Positions 23,499 to 36,412 of a stretch of DNA of 64,000 bases are shown here, in pieces. The DNA lies in assembly GCA_947683425.1 (NCBI GenBank), contig CANTUQ010000078.1:4185001-4249000 (forward strand). The letters are read 5' to 3'. The position numbers were made by a program, and so were the translations under genes. The DNA is from Excoecaria cochinchinensis (lineage: Eukaryota > Streptophyta > Magnoliopsida > Malpighiales > Euphorbiaceae). Within the stretch, counting starts at the first letter, position 1; every line of letters starts with the position of its first letter. The notes beneath the pieces are model-generated. The model made no database searches, was not told the origin of the DNA, and saw nothing but the letters and a program-made list of their open reading frames with translations.

Positions 23499-24499
23499 AC
23501 TGCTGTAACACCTTAATACTCCTTTGAAAGATATAAGAGAGCTACACAACTTATGCAGTCATCTTGGGAGATACATTATTTAATTCAAAATTTAGTAAAA
23601 TTAACTCAATATACAATCTGGAGAACACAATGTACAAAGACATACTAACTCATAAATATTTACAATATGTTTACATTACTTGATTACAATAAGCATTATA
23701 CGCTCAAAATATTATACATTACTAAAAAAAATATAATCATATACTAAAAACAAGACTTCAAGATTCCCTTCTAGTGGCCTGCAGATGTTAACTAAAACCC
23801 AGTACTTCAAAAACTCGCAAACCTATATGAAAAAAAACACCCATGCTGAGCAAAGGCTGAGTAGGGAGATGAACAATGCAATTGACTTCTTACGAAGTCA
23901 CAAATACTATCAAACAATATATAAATACCAATATCCCTTAATAACATTCAGTAAGCAAATACACTTTAATAAGCATTTTAATTAACACATTTAATTAACA
24001 CATAATTCCATTCTCAATTACACTTTCATACACTAGTATTTCAATAAATCACTAAATCATTTGCACTATTTAATAACAATTATTCTATCACTAATAATCA
24101 TTTATAACTCTTTTAATGCCTGAATTCCCATTAATGGTGGATAATGGGAAACACTAGATATTGACGAGTAGTATCAAACACTAGGAGACATAAGTCTCAA
24201 ATCACTAGATACCGAAACGTATCAAACACTACACTTTTTACACTAGACACCTTTTGGTGTCAACACTAGACAGCTACAGTCACTAGCCCTTATATACATG
24301 CCTATCTATCCATGACTATAAAAATTTCAGGCACTCAGTAAGACTTTAATCATTTATTAACTTTACATTAAACACATTCATGTTCACTTAGTTATTACTC
24401 ATTTTAAATCACATAACAATATCCATAATAATTTACACACAATTAAACTCAAACATAATAAAATACATGCCTAATAATGCATGCTATAAATTCACAATA

Positions 24500-24504
24500 A
24501 ACAT

Positions 24505-24540
<36 letters not shown>

Positions 24541-24546
24541 TACATT
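24500..24546. repeat. Compound microsatellite (TA)n(CA)n
   Basis: A run of TA dinucleotides passes directly into a run of CA dinucleotides. Confidence 0.8.
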
Positions 24547-24730
24547 TATGAACTCATTATTCACTTGCATGCATTTTAATTAAATTTATATTTTAATATA
24601 TAATCACCTATTTCATATCTATTTAATCCCATTTTGACATTATACAAGAGTTTATAAAGTTTGGTGAACATCCGAGAAAGTTCGATGAGGTTCATAAAGA
24701 AAAATGCATGTTATAAGTCAAAAACAAGGG

Positions 24731-24838
24731 TCACACGATGGTCAGGAGTTCTTTCCTGCCATGTGGGATGTCAAAAATGTAGCTAAAGCATCTAGAAGGC
24801 TTTTACACGGTGGTCATGAATACCTTACCGCCGTGTAA
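24731..24838. repeat. Two palindromic modules in the solo LTR
   Basis: 24731-24768 and 24803-24838 each begin ACACGRTGGTCA and end with the complement, about 38 bp long: the arms ACACGGTGGT and ACCGCCGTGT pair. The same module occurs in a different LTR at 57931-58187. Confidence 0.75.
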
Positions 24839-26299
24839 AACCATTCTACCCCTTTCTGCACAAGGTAAAATCCAAGTTCGGCTTTGAATAAGGTTTTACA
24901 CCTAAAAAACATCATTTTTAGGAAAAATGGTCTCTTAGAAAATTGTTCCCATATATCTATAGTTTCTATAGACACTAGAACTAGGTCATTTGGGTATCTA
25001 GATCAAGAGATATCACTAAAATACTACAGATTACTTTGGATGTCAGGGCAACCACCATCACTTCATTTGGAACTAAATTCTAATAATCATAGAGGCAGAA
25101 TCAAGTTCCGATCTCTCCATAAAAAATTTAGGTTTATATTTCTAATTTATGTTCCAATTGGAATGATCCCAATTGGAGCTCTCTAACTCAAGTTATAAGC
25201 AAAAAAAACACTCTAGGTTATATTGTTTCTATACCATATTTTTAATTCACTAACCCTTATTCTACATTTTCCTCTTTAATGACCATCTTAACTAATGTTT
25301 TAAAACTCGGGTTGGTCGAACTGTGAATCGAAAGGAAATTCGATTCGATTCAATCTAAAATTGCAATAGTGAAAAACTCGGTTTAAACCAAAAAAAATTA
25401 CTCGGCTCGAAATTCAGTTCAAACCTAAAACTGTGCATTTCATTTTTTTATCCCTAATTTATGTTTTCCTGCTCTGCTTTCTTCATCACACAGCTCTCTT
25501 TTCTTCTTCACGTAATTCTCTTCTTCTCTATTCCATTCACGTTTCCTTCGCTCAACTTTGACTCCTTCTTGGTTGGCCATCGGTTAAGTCTCCAACCAAG
25601 AAACAATACCGGATCTCTCTTAATTTTGACAGACCCATCCCAAATTCCAGGTTAGCTCTTCCTTCTCAATTATTAGGTTTTCCAAGTCAAGAATCAATTG
25701 TACTTCATTTACATTTTGGAGGGCCTGTTTTAGCTCGTTTCCTAGGTATCTTCTGTCTTGTATGTTTCCTGGGTATCTTCTATCTTGTATGTTTCCTTGA
25801 TATTAATAAAATTTGTTGGCTTATCAAAAAAATAAATAAATAAATAATGCATGTTGGTTGTTAGATGATATGCCACAATGGCTTTTTTCATGTACACTTT
25901 GTAGGAGTTGTTATATTAATTTAGTGATAAAGGTTTAGCAAGAAGACTAGAATTACATAAGTTGATTGATGATATGCTTTGGAAATTTGCCAACATTTTT
26001 AAGAATATTGAATCCTTCCTACGTTTACTGGACAGAGTTTTGTTTTTCTAAGAACAATGAATAAAAGTCATTGCCACACACTTTATTCCATTCACGTTTA
26101 CTCTGTTGATGCATCATTTGTCCTGTAGAATGTACTGGATGGCTCATGATTATTTTGAGTACCTAGAATTGATGAGTTTGCTACTTATTAATGTAGTGTC
26201 TTGAATAGATAACTTGGCTTGAATTAGTACATTGCTTAGAATCGAGAAGTTGGCTCCTTATCACTTTTGTTCTGGAGATTTATGCATTAAAAAAAAAAA

Positions 26300-26515
26300 C
26301 TTAAATTAGCGAAGGAAATAAGAATCAGTCGTGCAAATTAATTTTTTCAATTTTAGCGGTGAAATTGCGACGAAAATAAGAAAACAGTCGTAGCCGCAAT
26401 TAATGGCACCTTTTTTGCGACGAAAAATTGCCATCGCTAATTAGCGACGATTTTTTCAATCTGTCGTGAAAATGCATATTTTACCGACGAAATAGCGACA
26501 GACTATTCAGTAGCT
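26300..26515. repeat. GCGACGA-type repeats in both orientations
   Basis: Short motifs such as GCGACGAAAA and their complements (TCGTCGC-like, also GTCGT) occur about ten times in 200 bp, as in subterminal regions of plant CACTA and related DNA transposons. No CACTA terminus is seen next to it. It is probably a remnant. Confidence 0.4.
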
Positions 26516-27363
26516 AAACAATTTTCAAATTTTTTTATTATGAAAACAATTTTTAGAAATTGAAGTGATATTTTAACGATGGAATAGAGACAAAAAAAAA
26601 TCCGTCTCTATTTTTAAATAAATTTTTTTAAAAATTAAAAATTTTAATTAAAAATTTTACTAAGTATTATAATATTAATAAAAATATGCATACATACTTA
26701 TGGTTATTAATTATTTTTAATATTTTTGCTTTACACATGAAATTATATTGAAATTCAGTCTCTTTGCTAATCTCGATAAGATTAATATTAAAATAATTGT
26801 TAAAAAAATTAATAATTGTATTTTTTTTTGGCTTGTAATCATTTTATATTATGGATTTTATTTTTAATTTGTCTAAAATAAATTTTTTATTATTCAATTA
26901 GTTAAAAATTTAATGGAAATATTAGATGGGTGAACTGAAATTAATATTAATAAAAAAATATATTGATGCGGAGTAGATTGCTACAGATTTTTTGGATGGG
27001 CCTTCTAAAATTTTATTTAGGGATTATTTTAATTTTTAGTTTTATTTATTTTTAGGGTTGTCTTAACCTACAAATTTATAGTTATTAATTATTTTTAATA
27101 TTTTTGCTATACATAAAATTGTATATAAATTCAATCTTTTTTCTAATCTCGATAAGATTAACATTTAAACTTTTATTATATAATTAAAAAAAATTCTAAT
27201 CAAAATTTAATAATTGCTTTTCAATACTTTCATTGATTAAGATAAATTTTTTATTTTTATTTTTTTCGCTTGTAATCATATTAACTTGGAATAAATATTT
27301 GAATAATTTTAGTCAAATAAATATATAAATAAATAAATTCATGAATATACAAATAAACAAGAA

Positions 27364-27368
<5 letters not shown>

Positions 27369-27416
<48 letters not shown>
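27369..27416. repeat. (TA)n microsatellite
   Basis: About 48 bases of TA dinucleotides. Confidence 0.85.
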
Positions 27417-27421
<5 letters not shown>

Positions 27422-27439
27422 AATGATAATAGTAATACA

Positions 27440-27765
27440 TAATATGTGGACAGATTTCGAAATAAGAAGAGGGAGAGAAGCCAGAAGCTTCTCTTGCCTG
27501 TTTCGGCCACTTTCGGTGATTGGTGGCCTCACAGACAGCAGCAATCGAATTTTAAGGCCGAGACACTTCCACCGGTACCCACCACGCCTCCCCAATCGCC
27601 GATAATAGGCAGATCGAAGAGAGAAGCGTCGAAGCTGCCAATGCCATTTTCGGCCAAACAGTGCCTCCTTCAGGCGCGTGACCATTGGCGGGTGACTCCA
27701 GACACTTCGATCTTCATTTCGATGGTGGTGTCATCCACCGGTGGAGCTCCAGCGAGGAAGGTTGG
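27440..27765 (+). other. GC-rich exon-like patch, possible captured gene fragment
   Basis: A 320-bp GC-rich island in AT-rich DNA, open on the plus strand from 27446 (about 106 codons before the AT-rich part). It reads proline- and serine-rich (PPVPTTPPQSP, STGGAPARKV), and a GAAG|GTTGGTG splice-like site occurs at about 27760. (ATT)n/(GTT)n low-complexity DNA (27780-27930) follows. I do not recognise the protein. It may be a fragment of a host gene carried by the hAT element. Confidence 0.35.
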
Positions 27766-27779
27766 TGATTTTTTTAATT

Positions 27780-27930
27780 GTTATTTTATTTTTATTATTG
27801 TTTTATTATTATTGTTATTATTATTAGTATTAGTATTGTTTTTTTATTTTTATTATTATTATTATATTGTTATTATTAATATTATTATTATTATTATTGT
27901 TGTTGTTGTTGTTGTTGTTATTATTCTGCA
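27780..27930. repeat. ATT/GTT trinucleotide-rich low-complexity tract
   Basis: Degenerate TTA/ATT repeats ending in seven GTT/TTG units (about 27896-27918). Confidence 0.75.
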
Positions 27931-30184
27931 AGTTTTTACTCTTTCACTTTCCCTAATAATTGAGCAAATTAATTGGATAGAAAATAAGCATATACATAGG
28001 AGATGAGGAGTGCTATAAGAAGTTTTACCTAAATATAGGATTTATATTCTCGTATATGAGCAAACCAATCACTTTATATATATGTATGATAGTTTGAATT
28101 TCCTTTTGAAATCTTCATTTTAATGCAATCCAAATAAGAACATAACATTTATAATTTTATTGGTCCCAATTATGGAAACTGATAATTAAAGAAAAAAAAA
28201 GTTACGAAAACACAAGAAAAACAATGTGCATTCAGTTGTGTGCATGGTTTTAGAACTTTGAAGCAATTCACTAATCTAGCTAAATATATAGAAGTAGAAA
28301 AAAGGAAATTTTCATCCTGTTAAAGAGCCTACTTTAATTGATTGGCTAAAACTTAAACCTCAATCAAAATCTATTTTGTGGAGGAAAGTTTAAATTTATT
28401 TTTTATTCTCTTAATTTGTATGTTAGAATTTAAATAGAAAATAATTCTATGGTAGTCAAATTTGGATACATGATACATGAATTGGTATTATATTTATACT
28501 ATATTTGTTAATATGTAAATTTATGAAATATATATATATATAAATAGAAAATATATATTCTTGTTAATTAATTAAGTGGGGAATTTAGAAAAGGGTAGCT
28601 CATGCCTTGTAATATATGAACTAGAATCAATCTTTCTTATTTTGATTTTTAATTCATTAATTTTGGTATGTTTAAAACATGATTTAAATGTTTGATTAAA
28701 TTGGTCATTTGCTATTTGATTACATATTTTCTCATTGAAACACTTCTTAGATTTGTCACAACAAATAACCTTTTGGTTGGAGAGTTTGATAATTTGATGC
28801 AGTGGCATGAATCTATTGTTCATATGATTGTGAATGATGCATTTTATATGATTTTTTTTATGTCTTAGAAAGATAGTGATAGAATATCACATTATTGTTC
28901 TACCTTTGACCAATGTTGCTATTCTACAAAACACTGTACAATGTAATGCAAGCTTTACTATTTTATTGTGTGCAACCTTGTTCATAATTGTTTGCATTTC
29001 AAAAAAGTGGCTCACCATGGATGAGAAGAATCCTATTGCATATGTAAAAGTTCAGGTTGTGGAAGCATATGACATGAAGAGGAAGATGGAGATCAAGATT
29101 GATGATTAATGATGATTGTTTATCATTATATCAAATGAATTTATTTAAATACTTGTTTTTTATATTATGTGAACTTATTTAGATATTTACTATAGATGTT
29201 TGAATAATTTATTTGATTTTTATATTGCAATCTTAATTAATAAGTTGTTTGAATGGTTTTTTATATACCATATTTTTAATTTTTTTATAAATAATTATAT
29301 TTGAAAAAAAAAGATAAAAACTCCGAGTAAACCCGGTTCAAGCAGTTGACTCATAACTCAGTTGATAGGCTGAGTCGATATCCGATCCGCTTCTAAAAAC
29401 ATTGATTTTAACTTCAAAATGTAGCCTTCATACATTCACTACAATATCTCTAGCAGTCAACACTACATACATGTAAATAAACATATACTCCCATACCTTA
29501 ATGAAGCTTGTTCTTACCTTGATGAAGCTTGTTCTTCCTCTCTTTCTCTACACTTTTCCTTTTCTTTTATCCTTTACTTGTTCTTCAGCTTTTATTATAA
29601 AACACCATCCAAATATCATTCAAAATCCTATACCAATACTTTAAATTACATGCTAGAAGAGTGAAGAAGAAGAAAGAAATCATTTTCAGCTCAAAAACTA
29701 TAAATTACCCATCTTGCCAAACACTCTCTCTCTCTCGTGAATCACCTCCACCAGGAGCATAATTTTAAGGACTTAGAGAGGTAAAATAACAAGTAAAATC
29801 TAGTATTTGTAGCCTAAAGGTGGCTGACCAGCTTACATCCAAAAGATAGATTTTTTTTCCTCTTCCATTTAATGTAAAATTTCTAGAATGATGCAAGGTA
29901 TCACCCTCTCATTAGCCACAATTTCAAGTCCTTACCAAATTATCATCTAATCTCTTTACTAGCTTTTATTTAGCAATTTACTTAAATGATTATTCCTTAA
30001 ACTAATTAAGTCCCAATTAAATGCATAAATCATTAATTACACAATTACTCACATGCCCTCAACAATTCTAAAAGTACCAATTACGTTCTCATACTCAATT
30101 ATTGCTCTTATGCACGACAACTCATACATTTAAATACAATCATGTTTTAATCCTTCTGAGTGCACTTTAGGGCCTTACAACTGC

Positions 30185-31879
30185 AATGCCAGCACGTTGA
30201 GTTTCATACTTCCTAATCATCATCATGAACTAAGCCCAACTTGATTGTTCTCATATTCCACAATCGCAAATGCAACTGCGAACAACATGTCATTACCATC
30301 GATGGAGCTGGCTATCATAAGTGTCTGTTGGAATTTTTAACTCAAAAAGGTGCCGTCGATCAACAGAATCGGCTTACAGTGAGCCAACACATTGATGGCG
30401 GGTTTAAAACTCCAAAAATCCCATTGAAACTGCTTCACAGTTAGGACTTGGTTATTATAGATAGTTTCGATATTGTATTCTTGCAAAGCAAATAAAAAAC
30501 CTAGCAACCTCTCAAATGACTCAACATAATTACCAAATATAGACTCTATAGTCTTCATCTTCCCGTACCATGCCTTATTATAAGATACATCAAACTTAAA
30601 TTACTGCTTAATAGCAGCAATAATAACATCAATAAGAAAGGTAGGTTTTTTACTTACCATACCCATTATGCAATTGCAAATAATTTTCGATCCCAATTGC
30701 CTATGATCTATTGAAAGATTGCCAGTAGGGCATGAATCTTGTCCCTTAAACCTTGTGATTATCCACAAAGGACTCACTTCTTATTGCTCTTAACCTCCAT
30801 CTGCACCCACCTTCAGACTGTGCGCACCTTACATCCCAGTAGTTTGGCTTCGATTCAATAAATCCAAAGTCAACGTTTCTCATGATTGAGTATTTTTTTT
30901 ACACAAGATTTGACTTCATCCTTGCTATTAAAAACCAACCCAGTTGATAACTCAGAGCAACCATCCCAAGTATAATATTGAACACCTTCCGATATATCAA
31001 ACTAGGATGCATCAAAGTCAATATTTATATGGTGCTCTGATGGAAACGTAAAATTAGCCTGGCCTGTCTCACCATTTGGATGCATTGATGCTAATAGATT
31101 GGCATATTGAGTATGATCAGACTTGTCACTATCAACAGATTCAGAGCTATCACTTCCTGCAGTCATGTTTACAGTTTTAACCTCTGGATCATCATTAGAC
31201 GATAGATAATTATTGTTAAGTGCAACGTTTTCGAAATCGTCCTCATCACCCAATTTAATCGACGGGTCATTTCCATAATCTAAACCAGTAGGATAATAAA
31301 AGCCTCCCTCATTTGCATCCATATTTGCAGTGTTACCAGATATGCGATTCCCAAGTAAATCACCATATTGTCTACAGACAATAACCTAGGCTGACTAGGA
31401 GCAGCATCTGCAATTTGGGAAACAAAATGATGTTGATTAACATCTTGGATCTGTAAAACAGAACTTTTATGTTTAACATATGGGATATGGGAAACATAAC
31501 TCTTTGTCTGACATCTAGGATATGAGAAATAGAATGTCGTTGACTGTTGTGTTCAATACTTTGACTTCGCTCTGCACCTGTTCCCTCAATAAAATTCCTG
31601 TTTATTGAATGACTTTCAGATCTTGTTCTAAAAATGGATTTACTTAGAAAATTACCAACCCTTTGACTTAATGACCCCCTAGGTTGACTTGTACAAGCAG
31701 CAAGAATCTGGCTTATTGATATGCATTTATGACCGTGCCTTGAACCGATAGATGCCTCCTTTTCAATCAAGTCACCATCCCATCGACTGACAGATTGTCT
31801 TGGCTGATTGGGACCAATATCTCCTTGGTGGATATATGATCGTTGTTGTTGACTTTCCTCCATATTTTGTATCGCATCC
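30185..31879 (-). pseudogene. MULE copy A transposase, middle part
   Basis: Minus strand from 31879 to 30185. First comes a charged, Ser/Arg-rich region (31863-31372) with repeats of the RQSVSRWDGDL type, then an acidic Asn/Ser-rich stretch (31322-31002). Next is the MuDR DNA-binding type domain around 30990-30780 (STGLVFNSKDEVKSC, then CRWRLRA). Then comes the start of the catalytic core at 30560-30337: FWSFKPAINVLAHCKPILLI followed by DGTF, the first catalytic Asp of MULE transposases. Frameshifts occur near 31000 and 30900, and stops follow the DGTF motif. Right of 30184 a solo LTR interrupts the gene; the left end is cut by the TR-GAG element at 31880. Confidence 0.82.
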
Positions 31880-33350
31880 TGTGACGTGCGTCGAAACCAG
31901 CAAGGCCCTTATTGAACCGGCTTTTAGGATTCGAGAGATTGGTTCTCGTCTTTTATGATTTTGGGTATCATGAGTCATCTTGGATGCCTCCTTTCCAATA
32001 GAACATTAGAAAGGAGGATCTAGACCCACAATGCCTTTAGGCACCTTTGAGGTATTTTGGAGTCGCCACCTAGTTTACAAGAAACTGGGAAATATTTCTA
32101 ACCTATATTGGTCTAAACCAGAGATGGTGTCCGGAACTTCACTCTTATTAATGACTTAAGTTAATAAATGAGTTTTTAAGAAATTAAAATTTCATCTCTC
32201 ATCTCATGCGATTATGCATTAAATTAAAGCGCATTCATTCACATAGAAAAGCGATAAATAAAGCAGTAAATAAATTACAAAAATAAAAATGGGACAGAAC
32301 AATCCCCCAAATAAATAAGTAAATAAATAAAATAAATAAATAAATAAACACATAAAGGGAATTAAAATGCAATATACATAAATCGGGTCATGAATTTTAG
32401 GAACATTGGTTCCTTTTTTATTTATTAGAAAAATTGAAGAACTATTTTTAGGATATTGATTGAAAAAAAAAACCGGAATGAGTGATCCCATTTTATAAAA
32501 ATTTAGTTCTCTATTTGAAGGTGAGTTTTTATTGGTTAAAATAGGACGTTGGTCCAATTTATTAATAAAAAATATCAAATTATTAATTATCTAAAAAAAC
32601 GTAATTTTCTATAATGCGGATAATTAAAATATATTTTACATACCAAATAAATAAAAAATAAGACAATATACAGAAAATATAATGAAAATACAAATCCCAA
32701 AATTTGGATGATCTTTAATCTCCCGGTCCGAGCACACGTGTAACTCGTACAATCATACAACCATTTAAGCCATAAAACAAATAAACGAAGTAAAATGTTA
32801 GTAAAGTAAATTAAATAATTGATATAATATAAATAAATTAATTAATTAACTAAAATTAGCTTAATAAAATAACTAATTAAAGTGATTAATAAATAAATCA
32901 AATAAAAATAAGAAAGATGTCAACAATACTAAGAGATTAATAAAATAATAATAATAATAACCTTTAAAACCTATTAATATGAAATGTTAATAATAAATAG
33001 GCTAGATAAATAATAATAGTAAAGTAAAATAGAATAAAGAATGAAAATAGTAAAGTAAAAGAGGACAAGATAACATGAAGAATGAAAACTTAAAATCAAT
33101 AAGTTAAAGAATAACGTTAAAAACAAAATGACCATAAAGAAAAGAACTAAAGTGAATAAAATAGCAAACCACGTGAATGGCTAATGGCTAAAGGACAAAA
33201 GATGGCCCAAAGTTGATAAAATACAATGAAAAAGAAATGGAAAAGAGAAGGAAATGTAAAAATGGGAAAAGGAAAGCCTCAGTGCATGACTCGTGAATGC
33301 CTTTCACGAGTCGTGAATGGTATTCACGACTCGTGAAAGCAAACGGGACG
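31880..33350 (-). repeat. 3' LTR of the TR-GAG element, distal piece
   Basis: Sequence from the LTR end up to the Athila insertion; it continues at 41370-42323. It carries three CACGASTCGTG palindromes at 33285-33340, directly before the insertion. Confidence 0.9.
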
Positions 33351-34887
33351 TGACAGGTGTCTAATTGATGTATTATTTAGCTTATATTTTGTGTAAATTA
33401 TAAAGTTAAATATGTAATTATTTATATTATTTATGTTATTTGTGTTAGTTTATGTGTTTATATGTTCTGTAGGTTGATTTAGGAGAAAAGGGAAGAAAAT
33501 AGTGTGAATATTAAAGAATTGAATGAAAGAGGAAGAGCTGTGAAAATGGACTGACGGTCACGACTCGTGAAAGGAGATCACGAGTCGTGAATGGAAAATA
33601 AGAAAGCACTAGCGGAGAAAAGAAAAGAAGGAGCTGAGGAAGTACGGTCACGAGTCGTGAACCTCCATCACGACTCGTGACGACGCAGAGAGGCCGGGAA
33701 AAGCAAAGCGAGGAAAGAAAAGAGAGAGGAGAAAGAGGCGAGACGTGACCCAAAGTCACGACTCACATGCGAAGTCACGACTCGTGAAAGGCCATCACGA
33801 GTCGTGAATGGTCAGAGAGAAGAAGAAAAGCAAGGGAGGAAACAAGAGGAAAGAAAGGAGTTCTGTGTTCTGTCGCAAGCGCGGCATCCTCGCAAGCACG
33901 ACAGAGATGACCGTTAGAGCAGTTTTCAGCCAAAAGTCACTTGAAAAGCCATTTCTTTTCACCAACAATTGCAACCATCTTCAAGGGACATCTTCAAGGG
34001 ACACCAACTTTAAATTATCATCTATAAATATTAGTTTAACTGTAATTTTTAGGGAGTTGAATTTTTATTAAGTAATTTCTGTAGTTTTGAAGAACAGTTT
34101 TCTTTTTCTTAGTAAAATTTCTTAACTTAGAATTTATGTTTTGAGAAGGAGACTTTTGCAAGGAAGAAGACTAAATTTGGTGAAGTGAAAAAGGGTTGAG
34201 AGATCCCCTTTTTCTATTTCTTATCTTTCTCTTCTTCTTTGTAATTATTATATGATGTATTTAAGAACTTGAATATTTTAATCCTAAGTTTCATTATTCA
34301 ATATCATTTGGTACTTTTGTATGTAGAATTTCCATTGGTAATTTATGCATGATCTTTATAAGTTTGAGTTTAGTCGAGAGATAAATTCATACTTAAATCT
34401 AATAGTTATTCATCATTTAATCATTACTTGAGAGATCATAATGTTTAATTGGTTGCTATAGGTTGTTTTCTATTCTTAAAACATGCATGTATAACACTCT
34501 AAGTCTTATATGAGAATTGGGATTTAGAATTACATATGCATGTTTCAAGCAATCCTATTTATGTCGAGAGAGTAAGTAGGAAATTTATTCAACTTGGCTT
34601 ACATGACAAGAGTACAATATTAATCAAGAATAATCAATTCAAGTTCCATTTTTATACGTATCATCATTCATCTTTTATCTTCTTTGACAATCTATAACTA
34701 GGTCTAATTAGTTTATATGTTAGTATAGTTTATAATCAACTTTCCCATAATTTGATAATTGTAAACAAAATTAAAATTGAGTAGTAATAGTGTGCAAAAT
34801 CACATTCCTCGTGGGATTGATATCTTTTGTACTATTTTGGTACACCGTATGCTTGCGGAAAATTAGCACTTATAAAATATGCTAACA
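33351..34887 (+). repeat. 5' LTR of the Athila element
   Basis: 1,537 bp. It contains paired CACGASTCGTG palindromes at about 33560-33592, 33650-33683 and 33755-33810, then a GTCGCGAGCGCG-like stretch (here GTCGCAAGCGCG) at about 33870. Confidence 0.93.
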
Positions 34888-34893
34888 AGTTTT

Positions 34894-34911
34894 TGGCGCC
34901 ATTGCTGGAGA
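34894..34911 (+). other. Primer binding site of the Athila element
   Basis: TGGCGCCATTGCTGGAGA, six bases after the LTR. The 3' end of plant tRNA-Asp predicts TGGCGCCGTTGCCGGGGA, so there are three G/C to A/T differences. Confidence 0.85.
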
Positions 34912-35040
34912 ATGGTTTATTTTGCCATTATGAAACTTGATTTATGATTTTGGGTTACAATATTTTCTTTTGTTTTAATTTGTTTGTGTGTTTTAGTTTG
35001 ACTTTGTGTTTGGTTTTGGTTTAACAGGATTTGAAAGTTC

Positions 35041-36412
35041 ATGCCTAGTACAAGAAGTTCACAAGAAGAGCTTGAACCATTGAATCCTAAAATTGAACGA
35101 TTTTTGTCAAGTAACCGAAAATCTAACAGAAAAAAAGAACAAGAATAAGAGACCAATTATCATGGCTGAAGAAGGAAATCCACCTAGACTAATGGACTTT
35201 GCCACCCCAGCATTGAGTGGTGCTCAACAAGGAGTGGTAAGACCTACGGTAAATGCAAATCTATTTGAGATTAAGCCTTCACTTTTACAAATGATTCAAA
35301 ATAGTATTCAGTTTTACGGTTTGGCAAATGAGGATCCCAATGCTCATTTGGCAAATTTCCTTAAAATTTGTGATACTTTTAAAATCAATGGTGTTTCGGC
35401 TGATGCAATTAAGCTTAGACTTTTTCCATTCACTTTGAAAGATAAAGCCAAAGCTTTGTTGAATTCATTAACAAGGGGATCTATAACCACTTGGGACCAA
35501 TTGGCCTAAGCATTTCTATCAAAGTATTTTCCCTTAGCCAAAACAGCCAAGATTATAAAAGATATCACAACCTTTGTTCAACATGAAAATGAATCTTTGT
35601 ATGAGGCTTGGGAAAGGTTTAAGGAGTTGCAAAGAATATGCCCACACCACAATCTTCCAAGGGAGCTTTTGATGCAAACTTTTTATAATGGAGTTAACCC
35701 AAATACAAGAGGTACAATAGATGCTACAGTTGGTGGATCCTTGATGAGAAAAACAACCGAAGCAGCATTTGAGCTATTGGAAGAGATGGCGATGAATAAT
35801 TGTATGTGGCCAACTGATAGAGTAAAGGAATCTAATTCTAATCCTAGGGGAATGCATTCAGTTAATTCCATGGTAGCTTTGCACACCCAAATTGAGGCAT
35901 TGACTTAAAAAGTTAACAGTCTAATTATGGGAGGTAATGTATCAAATGCATGTAATATTTGTGGTTAACAAGGGCATGTTAGTGGCAATTGCAATTTAGG
36001 AATGGTTAGTAAGGAAGAACAAGTTAATTTTATCCAAGGCCAAGGACGTGGGAATCCTTACTCTAATATTTATAATCCTAGTTGGAGAAACCATCCAAAT
36101 TTATCATGGGGCAATAATAACAATAATAACCAACATAGGGGAGTAGGATACCAACAACCATAAGATAGGTTTGGTGCTTTTGAAGGGAAGATTGATAAGT
36201 TTGTTGAGGAAATTAATTTTAAGATGAATTCTCAAGATGAAAGTCAAAAGAAACTTAAGGCAAAAATTGATCAAATTACTAAAAATCATGTTGCCTCTAT
36301 TCATAATCTTGAAGCTCAATTAGGCCAACTTGCTAGTTCCTTACCTTCTAGAAATCTAGGATGTCTTCCAAGTCATACTGAGGAAAATCCTAGAGATCAT
36401 ATAAAGTCATAA
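35041..36412 (+). pseudogene. Athila gag, with stops and a frameshift
   Basis: The ATG at 35041 opens a 36-codon start that shifts frame in an A run near 35130-35145 into the main frame (MAEEGNPPRLMDF). The capsid-type gag domain follows: IQFYGLANEDPNAHLANFLK, LFPFTLKDKAKALLNSL, then after a TAA (35507) FLSKYFPLAK and ESLYEAWERFKELQRICPHH. Another TAA is at 35906. A zinc knuckle (CNICG-QGHVSGNC) near 35950-35990 also has a stop inside it. The last piece (36224-36412) is a coiled-coil-like tail. Three of the stops fit CAA to TAA changes; the one in the knuckle is less clear. Confidence 0.85.

Larger units (their letters stand above)
25293..29404. mobile_element. hAT-superfamily element without recognisable transposase
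   Basis: The ends are related inverted repeats: left TAATGTTTTAAAACTCGG, right (complement) CAATGTTTTTAGAAGCGG. The flanking 8-bp sites are ATCTTAAC (25285-25292) and ATTTTAAC (29405-29412), one mismatch; 8 bp is the hAT duplication length. No hAT transposase motif is visible. Inside are several foreign-looking pieces: a C/T-rich leader-like stretch (25440-25640), a LINE-tail-like stretch ending in TAAATAAATAAATAAA (about 25846), GCGACGA-type subterminal repeats (26300-26515) and a GC-rich exon-like patch (27440-27765). It is therefore non-autonomous and composite. Confidence 0.6.
23504..30179 (-). mobile_element. Solo LTR inserted in MULE A, itself split by a hAT element
   Basis: The plus strand begins TGTAACACC and ends GGCCTTACA, and a 5-bp duplication ACTGC flanks it (23499-23503 and 30180-30184). 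Removing it rejoins the MULE transposase exon. Without the inner hAT element its length is about 2.56 kb. No internal PBS, polypurine tract or second LTR is visible, hence a solo LTR. Orientation is not proven; the minus-strand start TGTAAGGCCC looks like a usual gypsy LTR start. It carries two copies of the ACACGGTGG palindromic module at 24731-24838. Confidence 0.8.

Noticed and set aside
27446..27605. Possible RIN4/NOI-like motif in the exon-like patch
   Set aside because: Only a vague FGDW-type resemblance; the defining NOI residues are absent.
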